Of a stretch of DNA of 29,670 nt, positions 1 through 7,650 are shown piece by piece; position 1 is the first letter of the stretch, and the number at the start of each line of letters is the position of its first letter. The DNA is taken from the NCBI GenBank assembly GCA_963725415.1, contig CAVRZY010000182.1, positions 1 to 29,670 on the forward strand, given 5' to 3'. The notes beneath the pieces are model-generated. The model saw only the letters and a list, made by a program, of their open reading frames with translations, was not told where the DNA came from and did not search any database. Origin of the DNA: CAVRZY01 sp963725415. GTDB taxonomy: Bacteria > Acidobacteriota > Terriglobia > Bryobacterales > Bryobacteraceae. The position numbers and the translations under genes were made by a program.

Positions 1-789
1 TTTGACAAGTAGTTTGGATTCACTATCAAGACATTAGACAGCACACCTTTAACATCAAAGATGTTTGACACCGAAATTGTCAAGGGAAAAGGTATATTCC
101 CATACGAGATGACTACTTCAATCGAGGCCATGTTGGCTATAACACGAATGCCGGACCGATGGGAGCAAATCAATGAGGAACAACACCAGTACTCAGTAAG
201 GATGTGGGAGAAGTATGAGTGTCGCAATTTATTCGAGTATATGAGAACATACCTCAAGCTGGATTGTTACCTGCTGGCTGACGTGTTCGAAACCTTCAGG
301 AATCAGTCGATGAGGAGGATGGGCTAGAACCGCTTATCGTTTTTTATAATGTTGGGTATGAGTTGGGCCTCTGCACTTAAATCGAAGGAGCACGAGTATA
401 TCAAGGACCAGGATATACAATTTTTCGATGGAGGAATTCGTGGCAGGATGACTTTCATCAACAAACATTATGTCAAAGCGGACGATCCAACAGACCTACT
501 GTATGCTGACGTTAACAATTTGTATGGGTGGACGATAACTCAGAATTTACCTCATGGAGATTTCGAAATGATTGATGAGTCGGAGAGAATGACTGGTATA
601 ACGGGCAATGCTATACAGATGACTTTGAAGGAGACACTGGGTACAGCATGGAAGTGGATACTCCACCGAACACAAGTAGATGCAGGATAATTTGGACGAT
701 CCGCCCGTGGCACCAACACCGATGTGCCCTCCAGGTAGAAATGGCTCCTTACTCACTACGACAAGGAGAATTATGTAGTACTACCCGTA
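1..789 (+). pseudogene. Protein-primed family B DNA polymerase remnant, 5' part (Polinton/adintovirus-like)
   Basis: Decayed piece of a type-2 family B DNA polymerase (the viral, organellar and Polinton kind). One frame has KGIFPYE followed by YLKLDCYLLADVFETFR at about 90-300, which matches the end of the exonuclease domain in this family. After a frameshift near 325-350 comes GMSWASALK, then GGIRGRMTFINKHY, then YADVNNLYGWTITQNLP at about 500-560. The last contains the polymerase motif A aspartate (DxNNLYG). Further frame changes follow: GYSMEVD, then LDDPPVAP, then HYDKENYVV, all typical of this family in this order. At least three frame changes and the Tc1 insertion downstream show it is dead. 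The 5' end runs off the window. The family is clear. The exact element type is inferred, because no capsid, integrase or terminal repeat is visible. Confidence 0.8.
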
Positions 790-1037
790 ATCAAAACTCA
801 CCGGACACCGATTAAAATATTTTTTTATAATTCTTAAACCTTTTTTAAGATAATAATAAGTAATGATAATGGTTTCAAGTAATATTATAAATATTATAAA
901 TAGATCAATCTATGTATTATAAAAAAAATTGATTAATAAATATGTTGAAATAAATTCTTATGTTTACTTTGAATTTTTTTTATCAAGTCATAATTACCCG
1001 GACACATAGTTTTTGAGTCATAAGTCACCAGACACAT
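790..1037 (+). repeat. Left transposon end with outer and inner ACCGGACA-type repeats
   Basis: The outer copy starts at 790 (ATCAAAACTCACCGGACA). Two inner same-orientation copies lie at about 986-1007 (ATAATTACCCGGACACATA) and 1018-1037 (ATAAGTCACCAGACACAT). Paired sites spaced about 200 bases apart at one end are the IR/DR layout used by transposases such as Sleeping Beauty. That these are transposase binding sites is inferred from the layout. Confidence 0.65.
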
Positions 1038-1167
1038 ATTATAAATGATATTTTTGACATTTATTTTAATTTTTTAAATTAAATTTAAAAAATAATAAGA
1101 AAATCACGGAATTAAACTTTGTTTTAATATATTACTTTTTAAAGACACAAGCAATTTAAAAGAAAAA

Positions 1168-2240
1168 ATGATGCGCAAAGAGTTATCGAAAGATATTCAA
1201 ATTGCTATACTTGAGAGACGCGCCGAAGGGAAATCTTTTCGAGATATTTCTAAACTTTTGAATATTGCGAAATCAACAATATTTGATTGTGTTAAACGCT
1301 CAAAATCAAGTGCTCAGTCTTCAAGCGCTAAAAGAACTGGAAGACCGAAGAAAGTGTGTCCACGCAATATCAGGTCTTTGAAAAGAATAATCAAGGTAAA
1401 TAGATTTCAAAATTCCAATGATATAAATCAAAAGTGGAATAATTCAACGGGAATGAATTTCTCTACAAGTACATGTCAACGCGAGATTAAAAGAATGGGA
1501 TACAAATCCTATAAGGTACATTTTTTATTTATTAAACTGTTATTACGTAATCGTAAAATCATTTATAGGCTAAACAGAAACCGTTCTTGACTAAAAAACA
1601 AAAATATAGACGATTAAAGTGGTCAAAAGAACGTATTAGATGGCTAAAAGACGATTGGGAAAGAGTTATTTTCAGTGATGAGTCAAGATTTGAAATCATG
1701 ATGTCTGAAGGGGGGAAACGTGTTTGGAGAAATACTGATGAATCGTTTAAAGAAGATTGCCTAAAAAGAACAATAAAATTCCCAGAGTCAATAATGGTTT
1801 GGGGTTGCATGAGCGGAAAGGGTTTGAGCACTTTACACTTCATCGATGGGACAGTCAATGCCGAGAAATATCAAACAATTTTAAGTCAAAAGTTGGTACC
1901 TTTTATTCAAAAAAATCATCCAAACGATGACGTAATTTTCCAACAAGATGGCGCTAGTTGCCATACGGCAAAGTCAACAAAGTCTTGGATAAATGAAAAA
2001 CAAGTAACATTGATGGAATGGCCTTCAGGAAGTCCAGATTTAAGCCCTATCGAAAATATATGGGGAATTATTAAAAAAGAGTTGAGGAAAAATAGACCAC
2101 GCACTAAGGAGGATATGCGTTCAATGCTTCAAGATATCTGGAGTAAGGTCACCGTGGAACAGTGCGTAAAGTTACTTTCTACGATGCCTGATCGATTAAA
2201 GTCGTGTATAAAGGCAAATGGGGACGTCACACGATATTAG
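1168..2240 (+). CDS. Tc1/mariner transposase, two exons (1168-1515, 1569-2240)
   Basis: Cut-and-paste transposase of the Tc1 family. Joining 1168-1515 to 1569-2240 gives one uninterrupted 339-residue protein, the usual Tc1 length. The N-terminal 60 residues are a helix-turn-helix (GKSFRDISKLLNIAKSTI), followed by a GRPKK motif that joins the two DNA-binding subdomains. The catalytic domain shows the first aspartate in FSDESRF, the second in FQQDGASCHT and the glutamate in SPDLSPIENIW. There are 34 residues between the last two, the DD34E signature. Across the splice the protein reads GYKSYK then AKQKPFLTKK, matching the conserved spot where Tc1 proteins have a KRKPLLS-like segment. No stop or frameshift remains after splicing, so the copy may be young. 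The start is the first ATG of the open frame. Confidence 0.88.
1516..1568 (+). other. Predicted 53-nt spliceosomal intron in the transposase gene
   Basis: The 5' site is AAG|GTACAT and the 3' site is TTTATAG|GCT, a canonical GT-AG pair. The segment is very AT-rich. Its length is not a multiple of three, and reading through it gives stops. Removing it restores the conserved family sequence exactly at a codon boundary. Splicing is inferred from the frame and has not been observed. Confidence 0.82.
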
Positions 2241-2260
2241 ACAGATATAAAACAAAAATA

Positions 2261-2481
2261 TGTTCTGTCCGGTGACTTTTGACTTGAAAGGTTCCCTGTT
2301 AAAATTGTAATAAAATTTTGAAGAATTAATATTTGACTTTTATTTTTTTTGTATTTTATTGCCTTGCATATACGTTTTTATTATATTACAACATTTAGTT
2401 TATAATCTTCAATAACCTCATAATAAATAAGAATATTTAAAAAATAAAATGGAATAAAGTCACTGTCCGGTAACTTTTGAT
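2261..2481 (-). repeat. Right transposon end with outer and inner repeats
   Basis: Reverse-complement copies of the left-end motif lie at 2261-2283 (contains TGTCCGGTGACTTTTGAC) and 2459-2481 (contains TGTCCGGTAACTTTTGAT). They are about 200 bases apart, which mirrors the left end. The inner copy starts about 20 bases after the transposase stop codon. Confidence 0.65.
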
Positions 2482-3130
2482 GTTGGGTAGCTACATTGTC
2501 GGTTGCTGGCTCTGTGGCTCAAATTAGGTGTCAAGTGAAGAAGGTCAACAGGATAGTTAAATTTAAACAGGCCAAATTTTTAAGAAATTTATAAACTATA
2601 ACACGAAAAATAGAGCGGCGGCTAGGAATGCCTTTAAACGAGATTTCTACAAGTACAAGAATAACAGATTGTATGGGAAAACTATAGAAAATTTTAAGGA
2701 TCGTGAAAACTTGAGATTAGTCAATAAGACCAGAAAAATGCTTATTTACTCCAGCAGTGTCTTATTCAGGAAGACAATGAAGATTGCCGACGATTGCATT
2801 GACTCTGTGCAAAGAAAACATCGTTCTCAATAGGCTTAGCGACATCAAGCAAGTAGTGTTGGACCTCAGTAAACTGTGGAGGTATGAGCTCCAATACGTC
2901 GATTTTAAGTTATACAGAGAATTATTCAATTGTGAGATCAGAATAATTGCTGGTGACCTGGACTCATATTATATGCTGAGGATGACCTGCTATTCTCTAA
3001 CGTAATTTGCTCCAAGATTGACAAAATTAAAAGTGGACGAGAATAAGGGCAATCCGTTTTACGAGTGGGTATTTCTCAGGCCCAAATGTTATAGTCTCCG
3101 GTCTAGCAAAGAGACAATGAAGTCAAAGGG
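2482..3130 (+). pseudogene. Family B DNA polymerase remnant, 3' part
   Basis: Continuation of the polymerase gene after the transposon. From about 2,540 one frame reads VKKVNRIVKFKQAKFLRNFI, then KRDFYKYKNNRLYGKTIEN, the polymerase motif B region (normally NxxxGKTMEN). It then runs on to a stop near 2,833. A second frame resumes with SDIKQVVLDLSKLWRYELQY and AGDLDSYY. DLDS replaces the usual catalytic DTDS of motif C. A third stretch at about 3,030-3,120 reads GNPFYEWVFLRPKCYSLRSS, matching the FIGLRPKMYSY region after motif C. Several frame breaks confirm that it is a fossil. The recognisable eukaryotic sequence stops near 3,130. Confidence 0.75.
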
Positions 3131-3338
3131 AGTTACACTCAAGGGCTCGGGAGTTAATTTCCAGACATAAGTCCCGGCTGGGTGTGATCTGGAGTTTCAT
3201 CTCGCGTGAGAAAGATGTGTCGTTGTTGCCGGCAACAACGACCTTACCATTCATCACCACCGTGAGTGCACTGCAAGCAACGAGCGCCGCCGGCATAAAC
3301 ATGAGCGTTGTAAGCGTCAATGGACCCAACCTGCGCAT
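3123..3338 (-). CDS. Exported Ntn-hydrolase-like protein (linear amide hydrolase type), 3'-truncated
   Basis: The first 35-40 residues look like the start of a secreted Ntn hydrolase of the choloylglycine/penicillin-acylase type. A hydrophobic signal peptide (MRRLGPLTLTTLMFMPAALVA) is followed immediately by CSALTVVMNGKVVVAGNND. In that family the mature protein begins with the nucleophile Cys, followed by a G[RN]NxD motif. An AAAGGATT ribosome site precedes the ATG, and the gene starts 13 bases after the end of the methyltransferase-glycosyltransferase gene, so it was the next gene of that operon. After AGNND the sequence no longer resembles the family, and it stops after 71 residues because the scaffold changes origin. 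The Cys could instead be a lipoprotein Cys; the motif after it favours the hydrolase reading. Confidence 0.5.
   Translation of the reverse strand: MRRLGPLTLTTLMFMPAALVACSALTVVMNGKVVVAGNNDTSFSREMKLQITPSRDLCLEINSRALECNSL
3131..3240. other. Probable assembly junction: eukaryotic DNA to GC-rich bacterial DNA
   Basis: Left of here the DNA is AT-rich and carries eukaryotic mobile elements on the plus strand. Right of here it is GC-rich with a tightly packed bacterial minus-strand operon. The bacterial gene entering from the right (start at 3338) loses family-like sequence after its AGNND motif near 3,230. The polymerase-like reading from the left fades near 3,130. The exact joining base cannot be fixed by eye. 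Confidence 0.7.
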
Positions 3339-3351
3339 GTGAGAATCCTTT

Positions 3352-5184
3352 CTAATGAAGTCTTCCAGTCTCGTCTTGGTTTATGGCTTTAAAAGACTTT
3401 GACAGCAAACGCTCGCTGAAAGTTCCAGAGACAGCGACTTTCCGGGAGCTACATTGCGCGGCAGCGACTGTCAAGCTGGGGCGACCTGGACGTGGCGACG
3501 TGCCGCTCCGGTTACACGCCCCGCTTCGTCCAAATCGCGGTGAAGCTTTACTTCCAAGCGTACTGTGCGTCCCCGAATTTGCCTGAATGGACAGTGTTGG
3601 GACTAACTCGATATCGAAACCGGTCCCCGGTCTCATGCAACGAAGAATAGCTTGGCGAGCCGCCCGTGCGGACATTCTCAGCAGGAGCCAGCCGTCGGAA
3701 AAACGGCTGATGTTGGTGGCGCCGTAGGTGCGCTGCCGGTAGCGGATGGGGACCTCAACGATCTTGCGGTTCAGCTTGGAGGCGCCGAACAGCAGATCGA
3801 AATCGCCGAACGGATCCAAGCTTCCGAAATAGGCCCGCCCCGCCTCAATCCGCCGGTAGTCGCTGCGCCAGAGCACCTTGGTCCCGCACAGCGTGTCCTT
3901 CACCGGCTGGCCCAGCAGATAGCTCAGTAACAGGGCGAAGAGCCGGTTCCCCAACAGGTTCAGGAAGCGCATGGCGCGCGCGTCCATGCTATAGACCAGC
4001 CGGCAGCCATTGATGAACTCGCCTTTGCCGCTCAGTAGGGCCTCATGAAACTGGGTGAGGTCTTCCGGGGCCACGCTGAGATCGGCGTCCAGGATCATGA
4101 GGATGTCCCCACGCGCCTTTGAGAAGCCCAGGCGTACTGCGTCGCCCTTGCCACGGCCCTCTTGAACCAACACTTGGATGTCCCTGTCAGGATGGGAGGC
4201 GGCCGAGCGGCGGCATTCCTCGAGCGTCTGGTCGCTGGAATGCCCCTCCACAAAGATCAGTTCCGGGTGCGCCCCCAGGTCCGGCAGTCGCTGGGCCACC
4301 TGTTCGATATTGCCAGCCTCGTTCCGGCAAGGACAAATCACTGAGACGCTGGGCGCGGCTGGCTCCCGTTTCAGACCCAGCGGCCTGGCTACGATCCAGT
4401 TGGTCAGGCACAGGTGCCGGAGGCCCGGCAAGTGCGCCAGAACCCGGTTCGCCAGCCGGCTCAGCACCGGCACGCGCTTGGGTAACAGGATGTGTCGTCT
4501 GTTCCGTATAACCTCGAAGTTGGCCAGGTACAGCAGGTTGGTGATGTCCTCCGCCGTAGTCCAGTTCAGCACCGGTTGGAGGTACTTCAGACCCAGCTTC
4601 TCAGCCAGCGAAAGGACCGGTTGCCACAGCCGGCTGTACCAGTGCAGGATGAGGCGCGTGCCCGGGTGCGCGGCCGCACGCAATCGCTCGAACACCAGTC
4701 GGATGTCGTACAGAAAGCCCACCAAGTCAGACAGAATGATGTAATCGAATTGCTCGGCCCCCAGATCCAGCCGCTCCGCGGCCATCTGGCGGAACTCCAG
4801 ATGCGGATGCCTGGCCGAGGCCAGGCGGACCATACCTGGAGCAATGTCGAGGCCCAACCCCCGTGAAGGATGGGTGGCCGCCAGCAGGTCCCCGGTTCCA
4901 CTTCCGATCTCCAGAACTGTGGCCCCGGCCGGCACGTAGAACCGCGCCAGCGAGGCGATGGCGGCGTGGTAGCCGGCGTTGCGGCGCCGCCAGAATTCTA
5001 CTACTTCGCTGTACTGATCGAAGAACTCTTCGCATCTCCGCAAGTGCTCCTCGATGTTCGCCGGGAGTGGCTCCTTGGGCAGGGCCGCAGCCCGGCCCGG
5101 GCTGCTTGGCTCCCCCCTTCGGGCGGCGCCGCCGCTGGAGCTATCAGACTTCATGGAACCGTGATCCATGGGACTCGTCAGCAC
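3352..5184 (-). CDS. Fused SAM methyltransferase - GT2 glycosyltransferase
   Basis: A two-enzyme protein of 610 residues. Residues about 50-270 form a class I SAM-dependent methyltransferase, with motif I VLEIGSGTGDLL and the acidic loop GLGLDIAPGM. Residues about 280-515 form a GT2 glycosyltransferase of the polyprenyl-phosphate mannosyl/glucosyl type, with SVICPCRNEAGN at the nucleotide-binding start and LDADLSV as the metal-binding DxD equivalent. GTKVLWR and YRQRTYGATNISR follow, as in DPM1-like enzymes. It probably modifies and builds a cell-surface glycan. It is the fifth gene of a minus-strand glycan cluster and follows the preceding methyltransferase by 15 bases. The last about 95 residues, rich in S, G and R, match no domain I recognise and may be a readthrough past a lost stop or an undetected frameshift. 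Confidence 0.85.
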   Translation of the reverse strand: MLTSPMDHGSMKSDSSSGGAARRGEPSSPGRAAALPKEPLPANIEEHLRRCEEFFDQYSEVVEFWRRRNAGYHAAIASLARFYVPAGATVLEIGSGTGDLLAATHPSRGLGLDIAPGMVRLASARHPHLEFRQMAAERLDLGAEQFDYIILSDLVGFLYDIRLVFERLRAAAHPGTRLILHWYSRLWQPVLSLAEKLGLKYLQPVLNWTTAEDITNLLYLANFEVIRNRRHILLPKRVPVLSRLANRVLAHLPGLRHLCLTNWIVARPLGLKREPAAPSVSVICPCRNEAGNIEQVAQRLPDLGAHPELIFVEGHSSDQTLEECRRSAASHPDRDIQVLVQEGRGKGDAVRLGFSKARGDILMILDADLSVAPEDLTQFHEALLSGKGEFINGCRLVYSMDARAMRFLNLLGNRLFALLLSYLLGQPVKDTLCGTKVLWRSDYRRIEAGRAYFGSLDPFGDFDLLFGASKLNRKIVEVPIRYRQRTYGATNISRFSDGWLLLRMSARAARQAILRCMRPGTGFDIELVPTLSIQANSGTHSTLGSKASPRFGRSGACNRSGTSPRPGRPSLTVAAAQCSSRKVAVSGTFSERLLSKSFKAINQDETGRLH

Positions 5185-5199
5185 GGAAGGGCCGACCGC

Positions 5200-6573
5200 T
5201 CACCTCCGGCGGCGGATGGCTTGCCACCGCTCGTGGAGCCTCCACAAAAACGTCGCTTTCGCCGCCTCGATCCATTGCTGTTGGTGAAGGTTCTGAGCGC
5301 GGAGTCCGTTGATAGCTTCACGGCTGCGCTCCAGCTCCTGCGTCGCCGCAGCCACCTGCTCCGCCAGTTCCTGGATATAGGCCCGCCGCCGCTCGGATTC
5401 CTCCGCTACCCGCGACAACTGCTCGGCCTGCTCCTGGATGTAGGCCCGCCGCCGCTCGGATTCCTCCGCTACCCGCGACAACTGCTCGGCCTGCTCCTGG
5501 ATGTAAATGCGCCGCCGCTCGGATTCCTCCGCTACCCGCGACAACTGCTCGGCTTGCTCCTGGATGTAGGCGCCCCGTTTTTCGGCCTCCTCGCTCCAGT
5601 GCGCCAGCTTTGTCTCCAGATCCTGGATCTGGGCGCGCTGCTGCTCGGATTCCTGGTTGACCTGTGTCAACTGCTGGAGAGCCTGCATGTACGCGCGCTG
5701 TTGTTCGGATTCCAGCCTGCTCCGGGAGGCTTCTTGCGCCGCCTGGCTGGGCCTCTCCGCCCTCCCAGCCCACTTCACCCCGATCCACGTGACCCGGTCA
5801 ACTTCCTCCTCGGCCCGGTCCGGCGGCTGCAGTTGCTCATAGATCGATTCGAAGCCGTACCTGCGGAGCGCCAGGCGTAATGAGCTGCGCGTCAGCCAGA
5901 AGGAGCGGGGGTTGTCCAAAGAGGCCCATAACCTCCGCTCCTTCTGCTGCGGCGTCTCTCCCGGCTTGTGCTCCCGGAAGCGCCGGCCCTGGTAAACCTG
6001 CCCCTCCCAGGACTCCTCCTCCAGTTCGCCCAGCTCGAACGGGTTGTGCTTCAATACCTCCAGCGCGACGTGCGTCTCGACCACTGCCACATGCTCGGTC
6101 ACCTCGGAAATCCGCTGGATCAGCCGCAGGGCATCCGGCATGTCCAGGTGATACAGAATGCCGCAGCACAGCACGATGTCGAAACTGCCGTACTTGGCGC
6201 GGCACAGGTTCCGCACGTCGTCCTGCACCAGCTCGCAGGCGGCCAGCTCCAGCGCTTCCCGCGCAAAGCGCGCTTTCTCGAGGTTGGCCAGCCGGGCCTC
6301 GATGCCCACGGTCTTGGCCCCGGCGCGCGCCAGCTCGATGGCGAACAGCCCCTCCAGGCAGCCCAAGTCCAAGATGCGCACTCCCTCCAGACTTTGGTAG
6401 CCGAAATCCCGGAGGCTCTGCCGCAGCCGTTCCAGCCGCAGGGTGTCCTGATTCACCGGCGTGCTGCGGGTGTAGACCCCGCAGCCTAAGTGAATGGTAT
6501 GGGCAGTCCACTCCCCGTGTCGCTCAACGATCCTGTTCCTAGCCTCTAGCAACTCGTCGCGGTTCATCTGCAC
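5200..6573 (-). CDS. SAM methyltransferase with long C-terminal coiled coil
   Basis: A 457-residue protein. Residues 1-250 are a class I methyltransferase, with motif I ILDLGCLEGLFAIE, then GIEARLANLEKAR and IVLCCGILYHL. The N-terminal WTAHTIHLGCGVYT resembles the substrate-side segment of CmoB-like enzymes. From about residue 290 the protein is a charged coiled coil that includes three perfect-register 21-residue repeats (EQAEQLSRVAEESERRR plus YIQ). It ends in a basic tail, FLWRLHERWQAIRRRR. The methyltransferase part is almost identical to that of the next gene upstream (6601-7650). It probably methylates a sugar or lipid-linked glycan. The coiled coil may set chain length or hold partner enzymes, as in polysaccharide-terminating methyltransferases. 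That role is inference. Confidence 0.82.
   Translation of the reverse strand: MQMNRDELLEARNRIVERHGEWTAHTIHLGCGVYTRSTPVNQDTLRLERLRQSLRDFGYQSLEGVRILDLGCLEGLFAIELARAGAKTVGIEARLANLEKARFAREALELAACELVQDDVRNLCRAKYGSFDIVLCCGILYHLDMPDALRLIQRISEVTEHVAVVETHVALEVLKHNPFELGELEEESWEGQVYQGRRFREHKPGETPQQKERRLWASLDNPRSFWLTRSSLRLALRRYGFESIYEQLQPPDRAEEEVDRVTWIGVKWAGRAERPSQAAQEASRSRLESEQQRAYMQALQQLTQVNQESEQQRAQIQDLETKLAHWSEEAEKRGAYIQEQAEQLSRVAEESERRRIYIQEQAEQLSRVAEESERRRAYIQEQAEQLSRVAEESERRRAYIQELAEQVAAATQELERSREAINGLRAQNLHQQQWIEAAKATFLWRLHERWQAIRRRR
5381..5569 (-). repeat. Three 63-bp in-frame tandem repeats encoding coiled coil
   Basis: The 63-base unit (plus-strand core GCCGCCGCTCGGATTCCTCC) occurs at 5381, 5444 and 5507 with very few differences. 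It codes for a 21-residue, three-heptad block that keeps the coiled-coil register. Partial, more diverged units flank it on both sides. Confidence 0.9.
5695..6573 (-). repeat. Duplicated methyltransferase segment, copy A
   Basis: Nearly identical at DNA level to 6776-7650. The stretch from about 5,940 to 6,410 differs from 7,023-7,493 by only a few bases, many of them silent. The copies differ more at the C-terminal edge (around 5,790-5,870 against 6,870-6,955) and near the N-terminus (GTGTCCTGATTC against CACTCCTGATTC). Confidence 0.9.
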
Positions 6574-6600
6574 CTGGCCTGCCTCCCTCCATCCCCTTGC

Positions 6601-7650
6601 TCAGGCCCGCCTCCTGCGCTGCCCCGGCCCCAGCTTCAGCAGCAGCGCCCCCACCCGCCTTAAGGGCGCCGTCAGTCGCCAGGAAAGCGAGTCCTCCAGC
6701 TCGTCCACACGTTGCCGCAGGCATGTAATGGCGCGGTCCTGCTCCGCGATCACTGCCTCGGGTCCCTCTGTGCAGGCGCGCTGTTGTTCGGATTCCAGCC
6801 TGCGCCGGGAGGCCTCTTCCGCCGCCGCGCTGGGCCTCTCCGCCCTCCCGGCCCACTTCACCCCGATCCACATGACCCGGTCAACTTCCCCGCTCGCCTG
6901 CTCCGGCTCCTCCAGGTGCTCATAGGTCGACTCGAAGCCGTGCCTCTGGAGCGCCAGGCGTAATGAGCTGCGCGTCAGCCAGAAGGAGCGGGGGTTGTCC
7001 AAAGAGGCCCATAACCTCCGCTCCTTCTGCTGCGGCGTCTCTCCCGGCTTGTGCTCCCGGAAGCGCCGGCCCTGGTAAACCTGCCCCTCCCAGGACTCCT
7101 CCTCCAGTTCGCCCAGCTCGAACGGATTGTGCTTCAATACCTCCAGCGCGACGTGCGTCTCGACCACCGCCACCTGCTCGGTCACCTCGGAAATCCGCTG
7201 GATCAGCCGCAGGGCATCCGGCATGTCCAGGTGATACAGAATGCCGCAGCACAGCACGATGTCGAAACTGCCGTACTTGGCGCGGCACAGGTTCCGCACG
7301 TCGTCCTGCACCAGCTCGCAGGCGGCCAGCTCCAGCGCTTCCCGCGCAAAGCGCGCTTTCTCGAGGTTGGCCAGCCGGGCCTCGATGCCCACGGTCTTGG
7401 CCCCGGCGCGCGCCAGCTCGATGGCGAACAGCCCCTCCAGGCAGCCCAAGTCCAAGATGCGCACTCCCTCCAGACTTTGGTAGCCGAAATCCCGGAGGCT
7501 CTGCCGCACACGCTCCAAGCGCCACTCCTGATTCACCGGCGTGCTGCGGGTGTAGACCCCGCAGCCTAAGTGAATGGTATGGGCAGTCCACTCCCCGTAC
7601 CGCTCGACGATCCTGTTCCTAGCCTCTAGCAGCTCGTCGCGGTTCATCAT
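6601..7650 (-). CDS. SAM methyltransferase, tandem paralogue with SWRLTAPLR tail
   Basis: A 349-residue protein. Its first about 290 residues are almost the same as those of the downstream gene (5200-6573): motif I ILDLGCLEGLFAIE, acidic loop GIEARLANLEKAR, and CCGILYHLDMPDA. In place of the long repeat coiled coil it ends with a short coiled coil and the tail SLSWRLTAPLRRVGALLLKL. That tail is shared with the glycosyltransferase at 8688-9632. Its ATG overlaps the stop region of the preceding glycosyltransferase (ATGA, 7647-7650), so the two are translationally coupled. It is likely a glycan or lipid-carrier methyltransferase. The acceptor is not visible from sequence. Confidence 0.85.
   Translation of the reverse strand: MMNRDELLEARNRIVERYGEWTAHTIHLGCGVYTRSTPVNQEWRLERVRQSLRDFGYQSLEGVRILDLGCLEGLFAIELARAGAKTVGIEARLANLEKARFAREALELAACELVQDDVRNLCRAKYGSFDIVLCCGILYHLDMPDALRLIQRISEVTEQVAVVETHVALEVLKHNPFELGELEEESWEGQVYQGRRFREHKPGETPQQKERRLWASLDNPRSFWLTRSSLRLALQRHGFESTYEHLEEPEQASGEVDRVMWIGVKWAGRAERPSAAAEEASRRRLESEQQRACTEGPEAVIAEQDRAITCLRQRVDELEDSLSWRLTAPLRRVGALLLKLGPGQRRRRA
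6776..7650 (-). repeat. Duplicated methyltransferase segment, copy B
   Basis: Partner of 5695-6573 in direct orientation, offset by about 1,081 bases. The near-identity including silent sites points to a very recent tandem duplication or ongoing gene conversion. Confidence 0.9.

Larger units (their letters stand above)
790..2481 (+). mobile_element. Tc1/mariner transposon (DD34E) nested in the polymerase gene
   Basis: A 1.69-kb DNA transposon inserted in the polymerase remnant: the polymerase frame stops near 789 and resumes near 2,520. Its ends are inverted repeats. The left end reads ATCAAAACTCACCGGACA, and the right end, reverse-complemented, reads ATCAAAAGTTACCGGACA. A TA dinucleotide, the usual mariner target, sits just left of the element (788-789). 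The right flank reads GT, so the target-site duplication is not intact. The interior is very AT-rich with one transposase gene (1168-2240). Extra internal copies of the terminal motif lie at both ends, as in IR/DR-type Tc1 elements. Confidence 0.88.

Noticed and set aside
1168..1590. Transposase treated as two separate genes or a dead frameshifted copy
   Set aside because: Canonical GT-AG borders and exact restoration of conserved sequence favour a spliced gene.
5381..5569. Regular repeats considered as a CRISPR array
   Set aside because: The units are contiguous with no variable spacers, are in frame, and encode coiled-coil heptads.
4870..5880. Plus-strand open frame with repeated GLLLDVGPPPLGFLRYPRQL-like blocks
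   Set aside because: The repeats are the antisense of the 63-bp coiled-coil repeats in the methyltransferase on the minus strand. No independent gene evidence.
5880..7622. Plus-strand open frames rich in Ala, Pro and Arg opposite the methyltransferases
   Set aside because: Antisense shadows. They recur in both copies only because the underlying DNA is duplicated.
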